The position numbers and the translations under genes are program-made. From Kurthia zopfii (GTDB lineage Bacteria; Bacillota; Bacilli; Bacillales_A; Planococcaceae), in the NCBI RefSeq assembly GCF_003143955.1, contig NZ_QFVS01000008.1, positions 31,268-95,267 on the forward strand: a DNA stretch of 64,000 bases, given 5' to 3'. Shown here piece by piece: positions 53,069 to 63,393 of the stretch. Position 1 is the first letter of the stretch; each line of letters begins with the position of its first letter. Under the pieces are notes generated by a model. That model saw only the letters and a program-made list of their open reading frames with translations. It ran no database searches and was not told where the DNA came from.

Positions 53069-54503
53069 TCGATTTTCCACCTTTCTTTTCGCGTTTGTCG
53101 AACCAATCACGTAATTTCTCACGTTCAACGATTGGGAAATCTCGAATATCCGTCCAATCTTTTAATGGGCCAACACCTTTTGAAATCATATTATCCTTTG
53201 ATAGTGGTTTCATCACTGTTGCTGCAATTTTTGTTCCGACATTAAATAATGTGCTACTCGAAGCTCCCACACTAAATCCTTTCATCATAAGCCCTTCTGA
53301 AACAGGCGCTCGTCCTTCTTTTTCAACAATGACTTGGCGATGTTTTAGTAATAGTTGATGAAGCGGGATTTTGACAGGACAAGCATCCGTACAAGCTCCA
53401 CATAAAGATGACGCATATGGCAATTCTTTAAAATCATCATAACCTGCTAGTAGTGGTGTTAATACCGCTCCAATCGGGCCAGAATAAATGGAATTATATG
53501 AATGACCACCGATATGGCGATAAACAGGACATACATTGACACAAGCGGCACAACGAATACATTGTAAAACGGACTTAAATTCACCTGCTAAAATATCCGA
53601 ACGACCATTATCTAAAATGACAAGATGGAAATCTTCTGGACCATCCACATCTTCAGAACGTTTTGGACCTGTAATAATGTTGACGTAGGAAGTTAGTTTT
53701 TGACCAACCGCACTTCGCGTTAACATATTGACAAGCACTTCCAATTCTTCCATAGAAGGTACAAGTCGCTCCATGCCCATAACCGCAATATGCGTTTCAG
53801 GAATTGTAGTTACAAGTCCTGCATTCCCTTCATTTGTGACAAGTGAAATCGAGCCGCTGTCCGCAATTGCGAAGTTACAACCTGTAATGCCGACTTCCGC
53901 TTTCATATAATCTTCTCTTAAAATTGTTCGAACGAATCGCGCCAAGTCTTTCGCATCTGCTGATCCGTCCTCGGGATAGCCTAGTTTTGCGACGAATACT
54001 TCTTTAATCTGGAAGCGATTTTTGTGTACAGACGGCGCCACGATATGAGATGGCTTATCATGATCATCTAATTGTAAAATATATTCACCTAAATCTGTCT
54101 CCAAGACTGAACAACCGATTTCTTCAAGCGCTTCATTTAAACTGATTTCTTCTGTCACCATTGATTTTGATTTTAAGACTCTTGTAGCATTTTTCTTTTT
54201 CACAACAGATTGTACATATGCAGTCGCTTCATCAGCCGTTTGTGCAAAAAATACATGACCACCAGCTTTTTCAACGTTTTCAGCAAGTTGGTTTAAATAG
54301 TAGTCCAAATTATTTAATACATGTTGGCGAATTTCTTCACCATGATTTCGCCATTCTTCCCAATCTCCAAGTTCTTCTACGGCTTTTAAACGACCGCCAT
54401 GCAATTTATTTTGAGCTGCAGTGACAGCGCCACGCATAAAATCACGTTCTAAATTTGTATTTACATTATCTTTAAATGCTTCATCATTATATTTAATCGC
54501 CAT
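53055..54503 (-). CDS. lutB: lactate utilisation iron-sulfur protein B
   Basis: 482 aa. LUD domain (about 70-290: [45 protein letters not shown]) followed by two [4Fe-4S] motifs, [14 protein letters not shown] (about 307-320) and [13 protein letters not shown] (about 358-370). Central electron-transfer subunit of the L-lactate oxidase complex. The start follows GAGGGGG, 16 nt after lutA. Confidence 0.93.
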   Translation of the reverse strand: MAIKYNDEAFKDNVNTNLERDFMRGAVTAAQNKLHGGRLKAVEELGDWEEWRNHGEEIRQHVLNNLDYYLNQLAENVEKAGGHVFFAQTADEATAYVQSVVKKKNATRVLKSKSMVTEEISLNEALEEIGCSVLETDLGEYILQLDDHDKPSHIVAPSVHKNRFQIKEVFVAKLGYPEDGSADAKDLARFVRTILREDYMKAEVGITGCNFAIADSGSISLVTNEGNAGLVTTIPETHIAVMGMERLVPSMEELEVLVNMLTRSAVGQKLTSYVNIITGPKRSEDVDGPEDFHLVILDNGRSDILAGEFKSVLQCIRCAACVNVCPVYRHIGGHSYNSIYSGPIGAVLTPLLAGYDDFKELPYASSLCGACTDACPVKIPLHQLLLKHRQVIVEKEGRAPVSEGLMMKGFSVGASSSTLFNVGTKIAATVMKPLSKDNMISKGVGPLKDWTDIRDFPIVEREKLRDWFDKREKKGGKSNDSK

Positions 54504-54519
54504 TTTTTGACCCCCTCAT

Positions 54520-55239
54520 TTACACGATTTGATTCAAAATTTCTGCAATATGAATTGCTTTAATTTTTTCGCCACGTCTATGCATACGACCGCCAATATT
54601 CATTAAGCAACCACCATCTGCACCTACTAAGTATTCCGCTTCCGTCTCAATTGCAGAATCTACTTTTTCATCTACCATTTGTTCAGAAATATTCCCCATT
54701 TTCACAGAGAATGTCCCACCGAAACCACAGCAATTATAACTATATGGTAATGGAACAAATTCAAGACCTTTCACATTGTTTAATAAAGTATATGGCGCGT
54801 CTTTTACGCCTAATAAACGCGTCATATGGCATGATGGATGATACGTAATTTTATGATTGAATGATGCTCCAACATCTTCAACCTTTAAAACATTTACGAT
54901 AAAATCAGTTAGCTCATAGGTTTTATCTGCGACAATTTGCGCTTTTTCTGCATAGAGCGGATCATCTTTGAAAACATGCGGATATTCTTTAAACATTGTG
55001 GCACAAGAACCTGAAGGTGTAACAATAACTTCTGCATGTAAAAAAGTATCAATCATTTTCTTCATCGGTTCTTTCGCTTTCTCGATATGACCTGAGTTAT
55101 ATGCAGGTTGCCCACAACAAACTTGTGATCTCGGAAACTCAATTTCACACCCAAGTCTTTCCAAAATTTCAACAGTCGCCTTTCCTACATTCGTTTGAAA
55201 TGTATCAACCAAACATGTGGCAAATAAAGATACTTTCAT
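54520..55239 (-). CDS. lutA: lactate utilisation protein A (CCG-domain)
   Basis: 239 aa. Two cysteine-rich CCG domains ([14 protein letters not shown] about 39-52, [13 protein letters not shown] about 170-182), as in the GlcF/LutA family that binds a non-cubane 4Fe-4S cluster. First gene of lutABC. The start follows GAGGGGG. The repressor LutR and the lactate permease are not in the window. Confidence 0.93.
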   Translation of the reverse strand: MKVSLFATCLVDTFQTNVGKATVEILERLGCEIEFPRSQVCCGQPAYNSGHIEKAKEPMKKMIDTFLHAEVIVTPSGSCATMFKEYPHVFKDDPLYAEKAQIVADKTYELTDFIVNVLKVEDVGASFNHKITYHPSCHMTRLLGVKDAPYTLLNNVKGLEFVPLPYSYNCCGFGGTFSVKMGNISEQMVDEKVDSAIETEAEYLVGADGGCLMNIGGRMHRRGEKIKAIHIAEILNQIV

Positions 55240-55530
55240 GACAATCCCCCTCGATAAATTCGGATTAATTTGAAAATTATAAACTTAATAGAATAATTAT
55301 ACTATCAAACGCAACGGAATGAACACTATTACAAAATGGAATGGATAATAATAGTGTGAAGCGGATTAGGAATGATAAACTATTTCCTTCAATTTTCTCC
55401 ATTAAGCAATCTTTAATACTTCAAACAATCACGCAGTGCAGTACACCTTACTTTTACTTATTACTCAATATTTTAAGTAAAGAAATATTAGGGCCTGTGC
55501 TTTTTTTGCCTTTTTTCACATAGATCAACA
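55240..55530. other. non-coding region upstream of lutABC
   Basis: A TATAAT on the - strand (about 55293-55299) may be the -10 of lutABC. The remainder to the repeat element at 55531 has no supported gene. Confidence 0.4.
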
Positions 55531-55723
55531 TTGAAAGAAATAACGAGGACTCCTGCCGAAAAACAAGTGTGAAGCAATCCTTTCTTTGTCTAGCTTATTC
55601 CACTACTCTCTTTGAGTCACTTCGAAAACTCTTTTCCTTTAGCACTTGTCGACGGAAAGCATTCGTTATTTCTGAAAGCTACAACGTGAATTATTTTAAG
55701 ACCTCAACATATATAATAGAACC
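55531..55723 (+). repeat. dispersed intergenic palindromic element, copy 2
   Basis: Same orientation as copy 1 (30818-30983). The first ~58 nt and the last ~85 nt are nearly identical to copy 1, including the arms AGAAATAACGA and TCGTTATTTCT and the ACATATATAATAGAACC tail; the centre differs and is longer (no perfect hairpin). No ORF. Confidence 0.8.
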
Positions 55724-55726
55724 AAA

Positions 55727-55760
55727 AAAAACGGAGCTGCTAGTAGCAACTCCGTTTAAT
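55727..55760 (-). terminator. terminator of ltaS
   Basis: - strand AACGGAGTTGCT pairs with AGCAGCTCCGTT, followed by a run of U. Confidence 0.85.
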
Positions 55761-55764
55761 CCTA

Positions 55765-57720
55765 TTATTTAGGTCCTAAGCTCGTATCTTTATTCGTGTA
55801 GTCTAAAGTAGACGGGTCTGTAGGTTTAAAACCTTTTGGTGTGTAGAAGCGTAATAGATCTCCGTTCACGGTTTTGTCTGAAATCTTCAGTTTTTCTGCA
55901 ACTTCAGCTTTCAGTTTTTCTGCTTTAGTGATTTTCGATTCATCTAGTAATTCACCAGTATGATTGTCGTAGAATTTGTCATCTACAGAGAAAATATCCG
56001 GACTTGCGTATCCACCATTACGGAATACAACTGTTTCGTTATGATCTTTTGATAATAAATCTGTACCGAATTGTACGTATTTCTGCGTATCTACACCTAG
56101 TAAGTGAAGTAAAGTTGGAAGTAAATCGACTTGACCACCGTAAGTGTGTTTTTCTCCACCTTTTAAGCCTGGAGCATGAATTAATAATGGAACACGTTGT
56201 AAATTAGCATTCTCATAAGCATCTACTTCTTTACCGATGATTTGAGACATTGCTTTATTATGGTTGCTTGAAATACCATAGTGATCGCCATAAAGCACGA
56301 CCATTGTGTTATCTTCAAGACCTTCTTTTTTCATTTGTTTAAAGAATTGTTTAACAGATTCATCAAGGTAACGAGCCGTTTGGAAATAATCATCAACTGA
56401 TTGATCTCCTGTCGTTTCTTTCTCGATCGATACTAAATCTTGGTCCATTTTATAAGGGAAGTGGTTACCAACTGTAATTAATTTCGTATAGAAAGGTTGA
56501 GGTAATTCACTTAATAATGGTTGAGATTGTGTGAAGAATGGCTTATCTAGTAAACCGTATTCCGCCATATCTTTAGTTGATGACGTGTCATAGTAACTTG
56601 CATCATAGAAATGATCGAAACCAAATTGTTTGTAAATGACGTTACGGTTCCAGAAGCTTCCGTTATTACCGTGGAATACTGCTGAAGAATAACCTTCATT
56701 TTTCAAGATATTTGGCGCTGCTTGATACGTATTTTGACCTTTCGTAATGAAAGCAGAACCTTGTGGTAAACCGAACATTGAGTTTTCTAACATGAACTCA
56801 GCATCTGAAGTTTTACCTTGACCAGTTTGGTGGAAGAAGTTATCCCAATAAAGTGTTTCGCTATTACGCGCCAACTTATTTAAGTAAGGTGTTACTTCCT
56901 TCCCGTTGATTTTATAGTCAATCAAGAATGTTTGGAATGATTCCAAATGTAAGTAAACAACGTTCATATCTTTAGCAACGCCGAAGTATTCAGGATTCGG
57001 TTTTGCGTAGTTCGAACGCGTATAGTTTAGTACATCTGTAATATCACTACTATCAGCTAATACACGCTCAGAAGATGCTTTTGCAGTCTCAACTGAATCA
57101 TAAACTGTGTAATTGTACATACCAAGGTATTTAACGATGTAAGAACGATCAAATCCACGAGTTAATAATTGTGGACGGTCAATTTCAGCGATGGCTAAGT
57201 TGACAACTGAAAGTCCTAAAGATGTAACTAATACGAGTGACATCTTTTTCAATCCGCCGCGTTTTTCGCCATTTAATACGAAGAACTTCTTAGAGAAGCG
57301 TAAGTAAAATAGAACGAAAACATCAACGAAGAATAATAAGTCATACCATTTTAATAATGATAGTACACTGCCGCCTAAGTCACCGAAGTTTTGAGTTTGG
57401 GTAACTGTTGGTAATGTAATAAAGTCACTAAAGAAACGATAGTACACTGAGTTTGCAAATAATAATATTGTCATTAAAGTGTAAATTACGATTAAAGAAG
57501 TGAATTTGCGTTTGTCCTTTTTGAACATCCATGAAATCCCTAATAGTAAAATTACGGCTCCAAGTGGGTTAATGACTAATAAAAACTGTTGGATAAACCC
57601 TTTAACTTCTAAGTTAAATTGTGTTACTTGAACGATGTATGTTTTCAACCATAATACAACTACAGCTGCTAAATAAATCCAAGTAAACTTATCCATCGAG
57701 ATTTTATTGTTTTTCAACAT
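55765..57720 (-). CDS. ltaS: lipoteichoic acid synthase
   Basis: 651 aa. Five N-terminal membrane helices (within residues 10-210), then an extracellular sulfatase-fold domain. Polymerises glycerol phosphate from phosphatidylglycerol into lipoteichoic acid. Catalytic Thr in GQGKTSDAEFMLENS, metal-binding LHLESFQ (Glu), and LYGDHYGISSNHN (Asp, His) are present. AKASSE at about 220-225 may be the signal-peptidase-like release site known in S. aureus LtaS. I prefer ATG 57720 (9 nt after AGTAGGTG) over the upstream ATG 57756. Confidence 0.93.
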   Translation of the reverse strand: MLKNNKISMDKFTWIYLAAVVVLWLKTYIVQVTQFNLEVKGFIQQFLLVINPLGAVILLLGISWMFKKDKRKFTSLIVIYTLMTILLFANSVYYRFFSDFITLPTVTQTQNFGDLGGSVLSLLKWYDLLFFVDVFVLFYLRFSKKFFVLNGEKRGGLKKMSLVLVTSLGLSVVNLAIAEIDRPQLLTRGFDRSYIVKYLGMYNYTVYDSVETAKASSERVLADSSDITDVLNYTRSNYAKPNPEYFGVAKDMNVVYLHLESFQTFLIDYKINGKEVTPYLNKLARNSETLYWDNFFHQTGQGKTSDAEFMLENSMFGLPQGSAFITKGQNTYQAAPNILKNEGYSSAVFHGNNGSFWNRNVIYKQFGFDHFYDASYYDTSSTKDMAEYGLLDKPFFTQSQPLLSELPQPFYTKLITVGNHFPYKMDQDLVSIEKETTGDQSVDDYFQTARYLDESVKQFFKQMKKEGLEDNTMVVLYGDHYGISSNHNKAMSQIIGKEVDAYENANLQRVPLLIHAPGLKGGEKHTYGGQVDLLPTLLHLLGVDTQKYVQFGTDLLSKDHNETVVFRNGGYASPDIFSVDDKFYDNHTGELLDESKITKAEKLKAEVAEKLKISDKTVNGDLLRFYTPKGFKPTDPSTLDYTNKDTSLGPK

Positions 57721-57813
57721 TTTTGAAACACCTACTTTTTTCAAAATTAATTTCATCTTTAGTATTAACGTATTACATGCAAAAAAGTTTCATAAATATA
57801 GTAATTTATGAAA

Positions 57814-58971
57814 TTAACTTTTTTGTGATTTCCAGAAAAGAGCGAAGATAAAGCTAATCATTAATAAGATTGCTGCAAAATAATATGGATAATTAATATC
57901 TACCACAAATAATGCTCCACCTAAAACTGGGCCTAGAATATTCGCAAACGACGTAAACATCGAGTTCATACCACCGACAAACCCTTGCTCATTGCCTGCG
58001 ATTTTAGATAAGTATGTTGTTAATGCTGGGCGAATCAAATCGAAACCAACAAACACTAGGAAGCATACAATCATAACACTCCAATATGAATTTGCAACCG
58101 TTATTGCAAAAACGAAGATAACTGAGTAAATTAAACTCCAACGGATCAAATTAATCTCACCGATTCGTCGAATGATTCTATCAAATAATAACACTTGGAA
58201 CACTGCTCCCGCAATAGCTCCGCCTGTAATTGCGATGGCTACATCTTTTGGTGTGAAGTTGAATTTGTGATCCACGAATAAACTAAAGAATGATTCGAGG
58301 GCCGCTAATCCAAATGAAGATGTGAAAATTAGTATAAATGGTAGTAAGTAAAGTGGTGCTAACAAGCGTTTAAGACCACTTTTTGGTTTTTCTCCAGACG
58401 TCACATTTGTTTCTTCGATTCTTTCAGGCTCTTTCAGCATGATTAATGAAAGAATTGCCGCTACTCCACCTAGTATTGCTGCCGCAAAGAAAGGCACACG
58501 CGTACCAACTTCAGCTAAGAAACCACCGATTCCAGGGCCGATAATGAAACCGATATTAATTGCCGCAGACATATAGCCTAAAGCTTTCGGTCGCTCATCA
58601 TTTGTCGTTACGTCCGCAATGAACGCTGTAACTGCTGGCATGATGAATGCCGCACTGACTCCACCTAATATTCTAGATAAAAACAGAATTTCTACAGATT
58701 TACCTATTCCGAATAGAAATTCTGAAAATGCAAATATGAATAATCCTAATACGATCATTATTTTTCTGCCGAATTTATCTGCTGCCTTCCCCGCAAATGG
58801 TGAAAGGATTAATTGAGAAAATGCAAAAGCTGCTGTTAAAAACCCAACTGTTTGGCCGCTAATTCCAAACTCATTCATAATTGTTGGGAGGATTGGGATG
58901 ACTAAACCGATTCCTAAGAATGCGATGAATAAATTCCCGAGTAATATTGCAAGCGTCATTTTATTTTTCAT
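57814..58971 (-). CDS. MFS multidrug efflux transporter, Bmr/NorA-like
   Basis: 385 aa, 12 membrane helices, DHA1 drug:H+ antiporter group. Motif A GKAADKFGRKIMIVLGL between helices 2 and 3; motif C-like GFIIGPGIGGFLAE in helix 5, which marks antiporters. Length is close to B. subtilis Bmr/Blt. Start ATG 58971 after TTGGAG. Its promoter is a MerR-type promoter and a BmrR-like regulator gene lies directly upstream, so drug-inducible expression is expected. Confidence 0.88.
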   Translation of the reverse strand: MKNKMTLAILLGNLFIAFLGIGLVIPILPTIMNEFGISGQTVGFLTAAFAFSQLILSPFAGKAADKFGRKIMIVLGLFIFAFSEFLFGIGKSVEILFLSRILGGVSAAFIMPAVTAFIADVTTNDERPKALGYMSAAINIGFIIGPGIGGFLAEVGTRVPFFAAAILGGVAAILSLIMLKEPERIEETNVTSGEKPKSGLKRLLAPLYLLPFILIFTSSFGLAALESFFSLFVDHKFNFTPKDVAIAITGGAIAGAVFQVLLFDRIIRRIGEINLIRWSLIYSVIFVFAITVANSYWSVMIVCFLVFVGFDLIRPALTTYLSKIAGNEQGFVGGMNSMFTSFANILGPVLGGALFVVDINYPYYFAAILLMISFIFALFWKSQKS

Positions 58972-59008
58972 ACGTGTGACTCCAATTCTGTTCGATTTCG
59001 CTCTATCC

Positions 59009-59039
59009 AACATAAAGGTTATAGTAACCATAAGGTCAA
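59009..59039 (-). promoter_or_regulatory. MerR-type promoter/operator of the efflux gene
   Basis: On the - strand TTGACC (59034-59039), a 19-nt spacer, and TATGTT (59009-59014). The over-long spacer contains the palindrome GGTTA-TAG-TAACC (59017-59029). This is the classic layout in which a MerR-family activator twists the DNA to align -35 and -10. Confidence 0.8.
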
Positions 59040-59100
59040 GTTTAACAGCGCTAAAACGGAACTATTTTTACTATGGATTTGAAAAAATTAACAAAATGGA

Positions 59101-59937
59101 CTAATTTTCTACTCGGATTTTTAATTCAACGAGAATTCGTTCGTCTTCTAGGGGTGAAAATGTCATCGGCATAATCGTTTCCCAAACCGTATTTTCTATA
59201 ATGGATTCATTTTCACGAACGTACGCTACTAATTTATCGTACATTTTCAAATACTGCTCTGTTGAATAAATAAACGCGACAGCCATATAACGTCCTGCTG
59301 GCATCGTCACAATATTCATCTGCGTATCTTGTACATCAAATAGTTTTGACGTCAAAATCGGGATGTAAATTTGAGAATACTGAATGTCCTTTGTCGTTTC
59401 GTAGTCTTTAATTGGATAGTAACTGCCATAACGAATCGTTTGCACACTGCCCTCATTCTCAATTGTTTCCGTTAGTTTTTGCATTTCTTCATTTGATACG
59501 TGAACGGGCGTCGCATCTTTTGCAGTTAAACATAGCAGTCTTGCAGATTCCTCGTATTTTTCAAACACTTCATACATAACAGGGATTTCTAACTGTTCTT
59601 CCATCTGTTTTCGCGTTTTCCGTAATGTATAACGCGTTTCTTGTAATTGCGCTAGTTTCTGCTCAATCGTTTTCTCTTGTTCATTCAAGTAATTGATCAT
59701 CTCTTGAATCGAATAATGTTGCACTTCTTTAATTTTTTCAAGTGGCGTTCCGACAAAACGCAAACTTTTAATTAAATCAATTAAGTATAGTTGTGATTCT
59801 GCATAATAGCGGTAATTACTATGTGGATCTGTATAAACCGGCTTAAATAGCCCAATTTGATCGTAGTATCTTAATGTTTGATTCGACAAATTCGTCAGTT
59901 TTGCCATTTGACCTACCGTATAATATTTCTGTTCCAT
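59101..59937 (-). CDS. MerR-family multidrug-sensing activator, BmrR-like
   Basis: 278 aa, the same length as B. subtilis BmrR. N-terminal MerR DNA-binding domain (YYTVGQMAKLTNLSNQTLRYYDQIGLFKP), coiled-coil dimerisation helix (about 78-120, EQEKTIEQKLAQLQETRYTLRKTRKQ), and a C-terminal GyrI-like drug-binding domain (about 125-278). ATG 59937 is 8 nt after GAGGGG; a GTG at 59946 is an alternative. It should activate the adjacent MFS gene through the 19-nt-spacer promoter. Confidence 0.88.
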   Translation of the reverse strand: MEQKYYTVGQMAKLTNLSNQTLRYYDQIGLFKPVYTDPHSNYRYYAESQLYLIDLIKSLRFVGTPLEKIKEVQHYSIQEMINYLNEQEKTIEQKLAQLQETRYTLRKTRKQMEEQLEIPVMYEVFEKYEESARLLCLTAKDATPVHVSNEEMQKLTETIENEGSVQTIRYGSYYPIKDYETTKDIQYSQIYIPILTSKLFDVQDTQMNIVTMPAGRYMAVAFIYSTEQYLKMYDKLVAYVRENESIIENTVWETIMPMTFSPLEDERILVELKIRVEN

Positions 59938-59998
59938 TCCATGCACCCCTCGAACGCTCGGTCTCTCTCTTTGTTCCCGGCTTTAAACTTTGTAAACA

Positions 59999-60035
59999 AA
60001 AGACCGATTAAGAAATTGAATTCCTTAAACGGCCT
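59999..60035 (-). terminator. terminator of the dihydrouridine synthase gene
   Basis: - strand GCCGTTTAAGGA pairs with TTCTTAATCGGT (with G-U pairs), followed by U residues. Confidence 0.7.
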
Positions 60036-60041
60036 ACTATG

Positions 60042-61019
60042 CTAAACTAATTCACTTGATAAAACTTCATGCACCATCGCACGTGCTTCATCAGTTGATT
60101 TTGTACTCATTAATCGATTTCGTAATTCTGCAGCGCCACTGAATCCACGCGCATAAATTTTGAAAAAACGGTGTAAATGATTATATGGACGTTGAGTTTC
60201 ACCTGAATATTTTTCATATAAATCTAATTGTAATAATAGAAGATTTAAATATTCTTCAACTGAATGCTCTTTTTGTTCTTTCTCGAAAGCGAATGGGTTT
60301 GAGAAAATCCCTCGCCCAATCATGACACCATCAATGCCGTATTTGTCCGCAAGTTCTTGACCTACTTGACGGTTTGGAATATCACCATTAATTGTAAGTA
60401 ATGTGTTCGGTGCGATTTCATCACGCAATTTTTTGATTTCAGGAATTAAATCCCAGTGCGCATCTACTTTACTCATTTCTTTACGAGTTCTTAGGTGAAT
60501 CGTTAAGTTGGCAATATCTTGGCGAAGCACATGTGCTAACCACTCACGCCATTCTTCGATTTCAGTGTAACCAAGACGCGTCTTCACGCTGATAGGTAAT
60601 CCACCTTTTTTAGCTGCTTGAATAATTTCTGCTGCTAATTCTGGGTGGTTGATTAAACCAGAACCTTTACCACGAGATGCTACGTTCGCAACTGGGCAAC
60701 CCATATTTAAGTCTACACCTTTAAAGCCCATTTCCTTCATACCAATCGCCATTTCCGCGAACATTTCAGGTTTATTACCCCAAATATGCGCTACTAATGG
60801 TTGTTCGTCTTCCGTAAATGTTAAACGCCCACGTACACTATAAATGCCTTCAGGATGACAGAAACTCTCTGTATTCGTAAATTCAGTGAAAAATACATCT
60901 GGTTTTCCAGCTTCACTCACGACGTGACGGAATACGACATCTGTCACATCTTCCATTGGTGCTAATATAAAAAATGGCTTCGGTAGTTCTTGCCAAAAGT
61001 TTTCTGTTTCGTTGTTCAT
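60042..61019 (-). CDS. dus: tRNA-dihydrouridine synthase
   Basis: 325-aa flavoenzyme that reduces uridine to dihydrouridine in tRNA D-loops. FMN TIM barrel: [13 protein letters not shown] at the N-terminus, active-site Cys in [21 protein letters not shown] (about residue 109), SVKTRLGY, and [13 protein letters not shown]. The start follows GAGGAGAAG. The exact tRNA position cannot be told. Length matches B. subtilis YfjN. Confidence 0.9.
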   Translation of the reverse strand: MNNETENFWQELPKPFFILAPMEDVTDVVFRHVVSEAGKPDVFFTEFTNTESFCHPEGIYSVRGRLTFTEDEQPLVAHIWGNKPEMFAEMAIGMKEMGFKGVDLNMGCPVANVASRGKGSGLINHPELAAEIIQAAKKGGLPISVKTRLGYTEIEEWREWLAHVLRQDIANLTIHLRTRKEMSKVDAHWDLIPEIKKLRDEIAPNTLLTINGDIPNRQVGQELADKYGIDGVMIGRGIFSNPFAFEKEQKEHSVEEYLNLLLLQLDLYEKYSGETQRPYNHLHRFFKIYARGFSGAAELRNRLMSTKSTDEARAMVHEVLSSELV

Positions 61020-61112
61020 CTTATCTTCTCCTCATGCCTCTGTAAATAAAATTTCTTTGCCATCATAAATAGTATCATTTCTGACGCTTCCTTGCACCGA
61101 ATTTATTTCAAA

Positions 61113-61418
61113 TTAATGCTTCGCGTGATCAATTGCTTGGTGAAGGAGGTGAATAATATGTTCATCATCATGACTATAATACATCGTCGTACCTTCTCTT
61201 CTAAACTTCACTAAACGTAGATTTTTTAAAAATCGCAGTTGATGGGAAACGGTAGATTGACCAAGATTTAAGCCTTCCGCAATCGCATTCACGGACTTCT
61301 CTTCCCCGCAAATATAATCTAGAATTCGTATGCGCGTCGGATCGCTCAATGCTTTAAACGTTTGTGATACGACGAAAAGAGTTTCTTCATCTAATTGTTG
61401 GTCACATTTATGCTCCAT
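61113..61418 (-). CDS. czrA: zinc-responsive ArsR/SmtB repressor CzrA
   Basis: 101 aa. Winged helix with [29 protein letters not shown]. The C-terminal helix [18 protein letters not shown] carries the alpha-5 Asp/His metal site typical of CzrA (Asp..His and His..His across the dimer). It lies 11 nt downstream of the CDF exporter gene. It probably represses both by binding the TATATATGA palindrome upstream of that gene. Confidence 0.88.
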   Translation of the reverse strand: MEHKCDQQLDEETLFVVSQTFKALSDPTRIRILDYICGEEKSVNAIAEGLNLGQSTVSHQLRFLKNLRLVKFRREGTTMYYSHDDEHIIHLLHQAIDHAKH

Positions 61419-61429
61419 TATAATGCCTC

Positions 61430-62356
61430 CTAATGGTTATGCCCTGCATGTGGATCAAATTCTGCCTCTGCATTGCAAAGTAAATCATCCCCATGAACTT
61501 GGCTTGCTGCTTCTAATTGAATCGTCACATGTTGAATACTTTCATGTGCCAATTGATGTTCTATATCTTTTAATAATACTGTACTTTCTTCTATTGTATA
61601 GTCTCCTCTTACAACTAAATGGCAAGATAATGCATTTAAACCAGATGTAATTGTCCAAACATGTAAATCGTGAACGCTAAGGACTTCATCCGATTTAGAA
61701 AGAATCTCTACAAGATGATCAACTTCAATATCTTTCGGTGTTCCTTCCATTAATACGTGAACGGAAGCTGCTGTTACTTTGAAACCGCTGCGTAATACTA
61801 AGATTGCGACGATGACACTTGCAAGCGGATCCGCCCAACCCCAGCCGAAGAATAAGATGAGCAATCCTGCGATAATTGCACCAATTGAGCCGAGCATATC
61901 TGAAATAACATGTAAATAAGCGCCACGCATATTTAAGTTTTCTGCCGTATCCGAACCTTTGAACATAATAACCGCTACAACAATATTGACGACTAAACCA
62001 ATCGAACTGATGATCAACATACCTGTTGTGCCAACTTCTGGTGGGTTATTAAATCGTTGAATCGCCTCGTAGAAAATATAAAGCGCCACTAAAATTAAAG
62101 TTACACCATTTAATACGGCCGCTAATATTTCAAATCGTTTATAACCGTATGTTTTGCCGTAATTTGACACTTTTTTCGCAAGTTGAAATGCAACTAATGC
62201 AATCGCAAGTGAAATCGCATCACTCAACATATGCCCGGCATCACTTAATAATGCCAAACTATTTGTCATAAATCCTCCGATTGCTTCTACAACCATGTAT
62301 GAAGCAATAATAATGAATGAAATTAGTAATATTTTTTGATTCCGATCTTTTTTCAT
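61430..62356 (-). CDS. czcD: CDF zinc exporter, CzcD-like
   Basis: 308 aa, six membrane helices and a cytoplasmic ferredoxin-like domain. The transport site reads HxxxD in TM2 (GHMLSDA) and HxxxD in TM5 ([11 protein letters not shown]), the set used by Zn/Cd exporters. A His-rich end (HAGHNH) closes the protein. ATG 62356, 9 nt after AAGGAG, is preferred over ATG 62365, which touches the ribosome binding site. First gene of the czcD-czrA operon. Confidence 0.9.
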   Translation of the reverse strand: MKKDRNQKILLISFIIIASYMVVEAIGGFMTNSLALLSDAGHMLSDAISLAIALVAFQLAKKVSNYGKTYGYKRFEILAAVLNGVTLILVALYIFYEAIQRFNNPPEVGTTGMLIISSIGLVVNIVVAVIMFKGSDTAENLNMRGAYLHVISDMLGSIGAIIAGLLILFFGWGWADPLASVIVAILVLRSGFKVTAASVHVLMEGTPKDIEVDHLVEILSKSDEVLSVHDLHVWTITSGLNALSCHLVVRGDYTIEESTVLLKDIEHQLAHESIQHVTIQLEAASQVHGDDLLCNAEAEFDPHAGHNH

Positions 62357-62370
62357 AAATGCCATCTCCT

Positions 62371-62396
62371 TATATATGATTATATACTCATATATA
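62371..62396 (-). promoter_or_regulatory. CzrA operator of czcD-czrA
   Basis: Perfect inverted arms TATATATGA (62371-62379) and TCATATATA (62388-62396) around 8 nt, resembling SmtB/CzrA sites built on ATATGA...TCATAT. It sits 15 bp from the start, overlapping the probable promoter. Confidence 0.75.
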
Positions 62397-62437
62397 CATA
62401 TTAAATCTTTTTCTTATTTTTTTCAACTTTTAAATAC

Positions 62438-62470
62438 AAAAAAGACTCCAACAATGCTGAAGTCTTTAAG
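62438..62470 (-). terminator. terminator of the second CDF gene
   Basis: - strand AAAGACT pairs with AGTCTTT, followed by a U-run. Confidence 0.75.
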
Positions 62471-62472
62471 TA

Positions 62473-63393
62473 TTAATGAAAATGAATTTCTGTTTTTGAA
62501 ATATGTTGATCTTCTTCATACCAAGGATTCAAGTGAACTAACACTTCCGTTACTTCATCATCCATGGCGATAATACTTTTCTTAATTTGTTTGCAAACAT
62601 CATGTCCTTGCTGAATCGACAAATCGGCTGAAACCGCTACACGAACATCTACTAATACGTAATGACCGTGATTTCGTGCGCGAACACTGTCGATGCGTTT
62701 GACATGTGCATTACTACGGATTGTCTCTAAATAACGGTGATTTCTTTCAACCGGGAGACTTGCTTCCATTAAAATATCGATTGAATCTTTCATCATATGA
62801 ATTGCTAAATTCAAAATAAGTATAGCTACGATAATACCGGCGATTGGGTCACCATATTGTGCATAAGGAATCGTAATGAATTGGTTTAATAGTGAAACAC
62901 CGATACCAATCACAGCTGCTAATGAAGCATAAACATCTGCTAAGTGATCATATGCAGTTGCGATCAAACCTTTACTTCGTTGACGTTTACCAATGCGCAT
63001 CGTATATACATAGAGTGCGTATTTCCAAACTAATGAAATAATCGCTGCTATGAAGGCAATCCAGTGAGCTTCTGAAGCGGGTTCAAATAGCGCCATAATC
63101 GATTCATAGCCAATATAGATTGCAGCTAAAATTAAAATGATGGAAACAAATGCTGATGATACAACTTCTGCCTTACCATGACCATATGGATGATCTTCGT
63201 CGGCAGGTTGATTTGATATTTTCATGGAACCAAGTGAGACTGCTGAAGCGACGACATCTGCGGCGTTATGTATGCCATCTGCTAGTAGTACCTGACTTTT
63301 AAATAAAACACCTGATACTATTTTAATAATTGTTAGGAAAATATTGCTGATGACACTTACCCAAGCAGCTAATAATGATTGTCTGTTTTCCAT
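62473..63393 (-). CDS. CDF cation exporter, possibly Mn(II)-type
   Basis: 306 aa. Six membrane helices and a C-terminal cytoplasmic domain with many His residues (HVKRIDSVRARNHGHYVLVD, ending EIHFH). TM2 site HxxxD (DGIHNAADVVAS), but TM5 has DxxxD (AYDHLADVYAS) instead of the HxxxD of zinc exporters. Loss of the TM5 His is typical of manganese CDFs such as MntE and MneP/MneS. I choose the ATG at 63393 (6 nt after GGAGG); the frame opens upstream at 63447. Confidence 0.85.
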   Translation of the reverse strand: MENRQSLLAAWVSVISNIFLTIIKIVSGVLFKSQVLLADGIHNAADVVASAVSLGSMKISNQPADEDHPYGHGKAEVVSSAFVSIILILAAIYIGYESIMALFEPASEAHWIAFIAAIISLVWKYALYVYTMRIGKRQRSKGLIATAYDHLADVYASLAAVIGIGVSLLNQFITIPYAQYGDPIAGIIVAILILNLAIHMMKDSIDILMEASLPVERNHRYLETIRSNAHVKRIDSVRARNHGHYVLVDVRVAVSADLSIQQGHDVCKQIKKSIIAMDDEVTEVLVHLNPWYEEDQHISKTEIHFH

